From: VXYL01 sp965116345
GTDB lineage: Bacteria > Pseudomonadota > Gammaproteobacteria > Pseudomonadales > Azotimanducaceae
Assembly (NCBI GenBank): GCA_965116345.1
Contig: OZ220680.1
Location: 806,001-870,000 of the forward strand
Length of the DNA: 64,000 bases
Direction: 5' to 3'
Shown here in pieces: positions 58,191 to 64,000 of this stretch (positions within the stretch are counted from its first letter, which is position 1; each line of letters begins with the position of its first letter). The position numbers and the translations under genes are program-made. The notes under the pieces were generated by a model. It was given only the letters and a program-made list of their open reading frames with translations, ran no database searches and had not been told where the DNA came from.

Positions 58191-61100
58191 ATGTCCCTGT
58201 TGCGGCTTCTGTGGAAGCGCGGCCGACCGGTCGGCCCGCTGCTGTTTGCCGCCATGCTGGGCGCCTCCTGTTCGCTGGAAAACGACGCCAAGGTAGATGC
58301 GTCCGCCGAGAACGACCACGGCGTCGCACTGATGGGGCGCTACGAGTACGGTGCGGCGGCAAAGGCGTTCGAATCGGTCGCCTCAATACGGCCGGATTGG
58401 TTGGACGGACGCGTCAACCTCGCCATCGCGACCTTGAACCGCCAACAGGAGGGTGACGAACAACGGGCGCTGGCGATATTGGCGGAGGTTCTCGAACAGG
58501 ACCCCCATCAGTTGCGCGCCCTCTACACCACGGCCATTCTCGAACTCTACCTGGGCAGAGCCGAACAGGCGGCGGCGCTGTTCGAACAAGTCGCGAACGC
58601 CGATCCGGACGATGCCTACGCGGCGTATTTTCTCGGCCAGTCGTTGCTGCAGATGGGCAGGTACGCAAGGGCCAGCGAGTGGTTCCTGAAGAGCATAGAG
58701 ATTGAACCCTATCTACGGAGCGCCTACTGGGCCGGAGGCCAAGCCCTACGACGAACCGGCCGTGTAGACGAGTCCAATCGCCTGCTTGCCGAGTATGATC
58801 GTTTCGAATCGAATCCAGCGGTCCGCCTCGCGGGCTTCTCGTACCTGCGAATGGGACCCAAGGCCGAGGCCCTCGTGTCCATTCAGACGACCGCGCCGAA
58901 GCCACCCGTCGCCACCGGGGCGCTGTTCGCGTCGGCGGTCGCCGTGGCACCAGCCGACCGCGTCGACGGAACGATCAGCACTGCAGACGTTGACGCCGAC
59001 GGTCGGCAGGATCTCGTCGTCGCCCGGCCAACCAGCCCACTCGTGATGACGGGCACGAACGGGACCGAATTCCTCGAGGTTGGGGACCATCCCCTCAGTG
59101 ACGTCGGGCCCGCCCTGGCGATGTCGTGGGGCGACATCGACGATGACGGACTCGTCGATGTCGTAGTCTGCGGCGCAGACGGCGTGCGCCTCTGGCAACA
59201 GCCGAGCGCCGGGGAGTGGACCGGGTCCGATGCGATCGGCGACCATTCCTGCCGTGCCGCCGCGGTGTTCGACGCCGATCACGATGGCGATCTGGACATC
59301 TTCGTCGCCGGCACCGACGGCAACGAGCTGTTCAGCAACGACCGTGACGGCAGTTTCCGCCGATTGGCCACCGATAGCGGGCTCGGCGGCGGCGCAGGCC
59401 GCCAGATCGTCGTCGCCGATCTGGACAGTGATCGAGACCTCGACATTCTCGTTCTCAACGACACGCCGCCCCACGACGTGTGGCGCAACGACCGCCTGTG
59501 GAGCTACGAACCCATGCCGGGCATGGAGAATCTGATTGCGGCCGATCTCCGTGCAGTCGCCGCCATCGATTCTGATGCCGATGGCCAACGCGAGATCTTT
59601 GGCGTTGCATCGAACGGCAGCCTCTTTCGTTGGCGCAACGACGGCGGCACCTGGCGCCCAGACCTGATCGTGGAGGGCACGCCCGCAGAGTTCGCCAGCC
59701 TCGATGCTGCCGACTTCGATGGTGATGGCCGCCTGGAACTATTGCGCTCGGCGGCAGATGCCTTCGAGATCATCGATCCACGCAAAAGGTCGATCACACT
59801 GCGCCAGCGGGTGAACGGCCTCACCAGGGCCTTGGCGGTCGTCGCCGATCCGGGTCGAGGGCCGGCCGTCGTGACCGGGGGCCGTGACGGCATAACCATC
59901 TGGCCCCCGGGTCCAGGTCGGCACGGATTCCTGGCCCTGTCTCCAACGGGGCGCAGCGAAGCCAACCAGATGCGCTCCAACGCGTCGGGCATCGGCACCA
60001 AAGTTCACGTCCGCGCCGCAGGCCGCTGGACGGTGCTCGACCGGCTCGACACCCATTCGGGACCCAGCCAGAGCCTGCAGCCGTTGGCCGTCGGCCTAGG
60101 AGGCCACCACGAGGCGGACTTCGTCGAGTTGGAGTGGACCGACGGCGTGTCGCAGACGGAGCTCGAACTTGCCGTCGGCGAACACCACACCATCGTCGAG
60201 ACGCAGCGCCAGCTTGCCAGTTGCCCGGTGCTGTTTGCCTGGAACGGCGACGCGTTCGAGTTCGTCAGCGATGTCCTGGGCGGCGCGGCGTTGGGCTACC
60301 TGGACGCACCTGGGCGCTATGCGCCGCCGCGGCCCGCGGAGGGATTCCTGCTCGATGCCTCGATGCTGGCCGCGCGGCATGGGCGGTATGCGTTGAAGCT
60401 CGGCGAACCCATGGAGGAGAACGTCTACCTGGACTCCGCCCGGCTCACGGTGTACGACGTGCCCGAAGGCTGGGACATCGTCCTCGACGAACGGCTCGGG
60501 GTGAACGGCGCACCGCCAACGGGGCGGGCGATCGCCTTTTTCGACGCGCGGCTACCGACCCGGGCCATCGACGCCGATGGCTTGGAGGTCACCGACCTGG
60601 TAAGCCACCAGGATCGCCGAGCGCCGGAGCCTGGCGATCTGGACCACCGATTCATCGGCCTGCTGGCCGAGCCGCAGGTACTGACGCTCGAGTTCGATGC
60701 CCCACTGGATGCCGACGGCGCCGTGCTCGTCGCCGACGGCTGGATCGAATATCCCTACTCGCAGACGGTGTTCGCCGCCTGGCAGGCCGGCTTGCGCTAC
60801 CAGCCCCCGACCCTGGAGGCCCGGGCCGGAGACGGTGACTGGCGCGCGGTCGCGGTCGAGTTCGGCTATCCCGCGGGCATGCCCCGGACCATGGCCCTGC
60901 CTCTGCCCGACCTGCCGCCGGGAAGCACGGCGCTCAGGCTGTCGTCGAACATGGAGATCTACTGGGACCGGCTGCGCGTGGTCCGGGAGGAGCCGTTGGA
61001 CGGCATCGTCAAGGCGACCCTTCCCCCGCTGGAGGCACGCATCGCGCGTTCGGGATTCGCGAAGCGCACGACCGGACCGCAGCGGCTACCCCACTACGAC

Positions 61101-61445
61101 TACGCGCAGCGATCAACCTATTGGGACGCAAAAGCGCCAGCCGGCTTCTACACCGCGTTCGGCGACGGCGGCGAACTGGTCCGCGAGATCGACGGTGCCC
61201 TCGCGGTGATTACCAGCGGCGAGGAGATCCACCTGGAGTTCGAGGCCCCGCCCGCCCCGCCCGCCGGGCATCGGCGGCTGTTCCGCATCATGTTCCACGG
61301 CTGGGCCAAGGACATGGATCTGTATACGCTAAACGGGGACACCGTGGGCCCCCTGCCGTTACCCGAAGGCGCCGACTCGAGGATGGTCGCCAAGCGGGAC
61401 CGCCTGCACGCCCGCTACAACGTGCGGTTCCGCGAAGGTCTCTGA
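58191..61445 (+). CDS. TPR-FG-GAP-ASPIC fusion lipoprotein
   Basis: 1084 residues. Lipobox LGASC at about 24, then TPRs over about 35-200 (GRYEYGAAAKAFESVASIRPDW, ALYTTAILELYLGRAEQAAALF, AYAAYFLGQSLLQMGRYARA). FG-GAP blades cover about 230-590 (STADVDADGRQDLVVA, GDIDDDGLVDVVVC, FDADHDGDLDIFVA, ADLDSDRDLDILVL, ADFDGDGRLELL). The ASPIC/UnbV part is about 595-680 (NASGIGTKVHVRA, VGLGGHHEADFVELEWTDG). A further 400-residue C-terminal region (CPVLFAWNGDAFEFVSDVLG and beyond) is beta-rich and unassigned. ATG 58191 has GGAAG upstream. It fuses the two components that are separate genes elsewhere in this island. Confidence 0.85.
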   Translation: MSLLRLLWKRGRPVGPLLFAAMLGASCSLENDAKVDASAENDHGVALMGRYEYGAAAKAFESVASIRPDWLDGRVNLAIATLNRQQEGDEQRALAILAEVLEQDPHQLRALYTTAILELYLGRAEQAAALFEQVANADPDDAYAAYFLGQSLLQMGRYARASEWFLKSIEIEPYLRSAYWAGGQALRRTGRVDESNRLLAEYDRFESNPAVRLAGFSYLRMGPKAEALVSIQTTAPKPPVATGALFASAVAVAPADRVDGTISTADVDADGRQDLVVARPTSPLVMTGTNGTEFLEVGDHPLSDVGPALAMSWGDIDDDGLVDVVVCGADGVRLWQQPSAGEWTGSDAIGDHSCRAAAVFDADHDGDLDIFVAGTDGNELFSNDRDGSFRRLATDSGLGGGAGRQIVVADLDSDRDLDILVLNDTPPHDVWRNDRLWSYEPMPGMENLIAADLRAVAAIDSDADGQREIFGVASNGSLFRWRNDGGTWRPDLIVEGTPAEFASLDAADFDGDGRLELLRSAADAFEIIDPRKRSITLRQRVNGLTRALAVVADPGRGPAVVTGGRDGITIWPPGPGRHGFLALSPTGRSEANQMRSNASGIGTKVHVRAAGRWTVLDRLDTHSGPSQSLQPLAVGLGGHHEADFVELEWTDGVSQTELELAVGEHHTIVETQRQLASCPVLFAWNGDAFEFVSDVLGGAALGYLDAPGRYAPPRPAEGFLLDASMLAARHGRYALKLGEPMEENVYLDSARLTVYDVPEGWDIVLDERLGVNGAPPTGRAIAFFDARLPTRAIDADGLEVTDLVSHQDRRAPEPGDLDHRFIGLLAEPQVLTLEFDAPLDADGAVLVADGWIEYPYSQTVFAAWQAGLRYQPPTLEARAGDGDWRAVAVEFGYPAGMPRTMALPLPDLPPGSTALRLSSNMEIYWDRLRVVREEPLDGIVKATLPPLEARIARSGFAKRTTGPQRLPHYDYAQRSTYWDAKAPAGFYTAFGDGGELVREIDGALAVITSGEEIHLEFEAPPAPPAGHRRLFRIMFHGWAKDMDLYTLNGDTVGPLPLPEGADSRMVAKRDRLHARYNVRFREGL

Positions 61446-61505
61446 CCCGCCAGCCCAACCGGAATGGATGCGGTACCGGCGAGGCTCCGCTCAGACCCAC
61501 GCGCA

Positions 61506-61847
61506 TCAGAAGAACGAGCCCTTGACCAACGCTGCGACGACCCCAGTGATCACCGTCCCGCAAATGGCATAGAGAGCCATCTTGTTGTGGGTCATGGCCG
61601 TTTCCAGGATGTCGATGCCACGCTGGAAGTCTTCCTTGAGTTCCGTCCGCAGATTCCCGATGTCCGACTTGAGTTCAGTCCTAGTCTCGCTGAGCCGCCC
61701 ATTCAGCTCGTCCCGGGTCCGCGGGACTACATCGTTCTCGATCCTGGCAATGCCGCCTTCGATCCTCGCGATGCCGCTGACGATGTGCTTGATGTCCGTC
61801 TCGACGATGGCGACGCGTTCGCCCAACGGCCCGTCGGGTTCCATCAT
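61506..61847 (-). CDS. Small coiled-coil, tail-anchored membrane protein
   Basis: A 113-residue protein: a coiled coil over residues about 10-80 with heptads (IVETDIKHIVSGIARIEGGI, TRDELNGRLSETRTELKSDI, NLRTELKEDF), then one C-terminal membrane segment (MALYAICGTVITGVVAALV) and a short tail. The layout is like XhlA-type or DUF1640-like proteins, but no firm family assignment is possible. AGGAGA stands before ATG 61847. Function unknown. Confidence 0.65.
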   Translation of the reverse strand: MMEPDGPLGERVAIVETDIKHIVSGIARIEGGIARIENDVVPRTRDELNGRLSETRTELKSDIGNLRTELKEDFQRGIDILETAMTHNKMALYAICGTVITGVVAALVKGSFF

Positions 61848-61860
61848 GCCGTTCTCCTAT

Positions 61861-61890
61861 GACCTATGATCGTCTGACCTATGATCGTCC
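61861..61890. repeat. Two tandem 15-bp repeats
   Basis: GACCTATGATCGTCT (61861-61875) is followed by GACCTATGATCGTCC (61876-61890). They lie just upstream of the small coiled-coil gene, in an A/T-richer divergent region (61848-62086) that holds no other gene. Confidence 0.75.
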
Positions 61891-62086
61891 ATTCTCTCGG
61901 CAACGTCGGCAGCCATAACCAAATGCTAAACACCCGCGCCGAATAGTCAATAAAAAGTTATATCGAACAATATGTTACGAGTTAATCGAGGTTCATGCGG
62001 CCAAAATCGGCAAAGTGCGATTCCGGACAGCAATCCGGCTTCGTAGCTGTTTGTACGAGCCACCAGCCGTGACGGGAATCAGACAT

Positions 62087-64000
62087 GACTAAAGCGCCGC
62101 CCAGCTTGAGACCATTGCCGGTGGTCGGTCCGGGTATGCGCAAGCTGCTGTTCGTGGTTTTCGGCCTGTTCGCGCTGCTGGTGGTGAACTCGGTCTACCT
62201 CGGCACAATCACTTTCCGGGAGTGGCAAACGGGCGCAAGCCTCGAGGATCCGGTGTATCTCTCGATGTTCCTCTGCCACCTGGTCCTCGGCCTCGCAATC
62301 ACCGTGCCCGTGCTGGTCTACGGTGTCATGCACCTGCGCCGCGCCATCGATCGACCCAACCGGCTCGCGGTGCGCGTCGGACTGATTTTGTTCGCCTGCG
62401 TCATCGTCCTCCTTGCCACCGGGTTCGGCCTGACACGGGGGATCCCGTTGATCGAGCTGCGCGACCCCGCCGCACGCTCGTTCGCCTACTGGGCGCACGT
62501 CGTCGCGCCGGTCCTGATCGTCTGGCTGTTCGTCCTGCATCGCCTGGCCGGCAAGCGCATCCGCTGGTCGGCCGGCGTCGCCATCGGACTCGTCAGCGTC
62601 GTGATTGGCGGCATCGCGCTAGTGCTTGTGGAACTTCGGTCCGTGGCGACACAGGCCGAGGTGTCGTTCGAGCCCTCGCTGGCGCGCACATCCAGCGGCG
62701 GTTACATCCCGGCACATCACCTGATGCGCGATGCGGAATGCGCGCGCTGCCATCCGGACGCCCATGCGCAGTGGCAATACAGCGCGCATCGGTTCGCATC
62801 GTTCAACAATCCCGCCTACCTGTTCTCGGTTCGCAATACCCGGGCAACGGCGCTGGCGCGGGACGGCAACGTGCACGCGGCCCGGTTCTGCGCCGGCTGC
62901 CACGACCCGGTGCCGCTGTTCAGCGGTCGGTTCGACGACCCCGAGTTCGACGACGAGCACGATCCCACGGCGCACGCCGGCATCACCTGCGTCAGTTGCC
63001 ACGCCGTCGAGGCCATCGGCAGCGTTCGCGGCAACGCGGACTTCGTCATCGGCATTCCCGAACGCTATCCCTTCGGCGAGTCGCAGAACGCGGTCGCCGG
63101 CTGGGTCAACCGCTTCCTGATCAAGGCCAAGCCTGCTCTGCACAAGCAGACGTTCCTCAAACCGCTGCACAAGAGCGCCGAGTTCTGCGGCACATGCCAC
63201 AAGGTGCACCTGCCCGTGGCGCTCAACAACTACCGCTGGCTGCGTGGCCAGAACCACTACGACGCCTTCCTGTTGAGCGGGGTCTCCGGACACGGCGTGA
63301 CCAGCTTCTACTACCCGCCCGAGGCCGAGCAGAACTGCAACGGCTGCCACATGCCGCTACTCGAGTCCGACGACTTCGCGGCGAAGCGCAACGACTCGAG
63401 CGGCGCGTTGACCGTTCACGGCCACCACTTCCCCGCGGCCAACACCGCGCTGGCCCACCTGCTCGGTTTTCCCGACGCCGTGAACGAGGCACACCGGGCG
63501 TTTCTCGAAGGCTCGCTGCGGGTGGACATCTTCGGCGTTCGCCAAGGCGGTGCCATCGACGCACCCCTAACCGCGCCGGTGCGGCCGGGCGTTCCGCCGC
63601 TGGCACCCGGGGGCGAGTACCTCATCGAAGTCGTGCTGCGGACACTCACCGTCGGCCACACCTTCACCCAGGGCACGGCCGACTCCAACGAGGTCTGGCT
63701 GGAAGTCACGGCGACCGCGGACGGCCGGGTGATCGGCAAGAGCGGGGGGCGCGGCACCGACGGCGGCGTCGATCCCTGGTCGCACTTCGTCAACGCCTAT
63801 GTGCTCGACCGCGACGGGAACCGCATCGATCAACGCAACGCCGAGGACATCTTCATTCCGCTCTACAACCACCAGATCCCACCCGGTGGCGCGAGTGTGG
63901 CCCACTACCGCTTGGCCGTCCCGGACGATTTCGACGGCACCGTCACGGTCAATGCGCGGCTCCAATACCGCAAGTTCGACACCGTCTACATGCGTCACTT
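62087..64000 (+). CDS. Multiheme cytochrome c with N-terminal membrane domain, partial
   Basis: Open from ATG 62087 (GGGAA upstream) to the window edge, at least 638 residues. About four hydrophobic helices occupy residues 18-190 (KLLFVVFGLFALLVVNSVYL; VLGLAITVPVLVYGVMHL; LILFACVIVLLATGFGL; VSVVIGGIALVLVEL). The periplasmic part has five heme c sites between about residues 218 and 420: CARCH, CAGCH, CVSCH, CGTCH and CNGCH. Many free His residues could be distal ligands. A beta-rich region follows (GEYLIEVVLRTLTVGHTF, NEVWLEVTATADG). A membrane-anchored electron-transfer protein is inferred. It is the same strand and next gene to the TPR/FG-GAP fusion. Confidence 0.85.

Overview
The window is 64 kb of GC-rich bacterial chromosome. 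It looks gammaproteobacterial: the TatD closely follows the E. coli pattern, and there are Slt-type transglycosylase, class 2 PyrD, TonB-dependent receptor and RimJ-like genes. Genus-level assignment is not possible from sequence reading alone. No rRNA, tRNA, CRISPR array, phage or insertion sequence was recognised. Both ends cut through genes: an alcohol dehydrogenase tail at the left and a multiheme cytochrome c at the right.

Left part (1-34 kb) is mostly housekeeping and metabolic. It holds exonuclease III, a Tat-exported aldo/keto reductase, a redoxin/cytochrome c/copper monooxygenase-like fusion, a glutathione transferase, DNA topoisomerase I, a universal stress protein, lytic transglycosylase, tatD, an S9 peptidase, D-Ala-D-Ala ligase, an ammonium transporter, dihydroorotate dehydrogenase, XdhC plus a MobA-like transferase, an AAA/DUF4143 ATPase, NAD kinase, serine acetyltransferase and an ELM1-like protein. 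The standout is at 7405-8469. Two apparent ORFs in the same frame are joined by a TGA exactly where the second catalytic cysteine of an AhpD-type peroxidase belongs, and a bacterial-SECIS-like hairpin follows at once. This reads as a selenoprotein.

Right part (32.5-64 kb) is an accessory island of exported proteins. It encodes a TonB-dependent receptor with calcium-binding-type repeats, five FG-GAP/ASPIC-UnbV (CRTAC-like) proteins, of which four look like lipoproteins and one has a probable signal/lipobox, several TPR proteins, two Sel1-like proteins with a TonB-box-like motif, a catalytically dead S9 peptidase homologue, a DUF1570-like metallopeptidase/TPR protein and a pentaheme-or-more cytochrome. 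One FG-GAP protein is fused to a vanadium haloperoxidase/PAP2 domain, one is an internal tandem duplication, and one is fused to TPRs. TPR and ASPIC genes are paired twice; in one pair, start and stop codons overlap. The fused version suggests that the two partners act together at the cell envelope. Their substrate is unknown.

Short palindromic repeats are scattered through the window, including a seven-copy hairpin array, two REP-like families, a 25-bp inverted repeat and a MITE-like element. Several of them directly abut, or supply, the TAG stop codon of the neighbouring gene.
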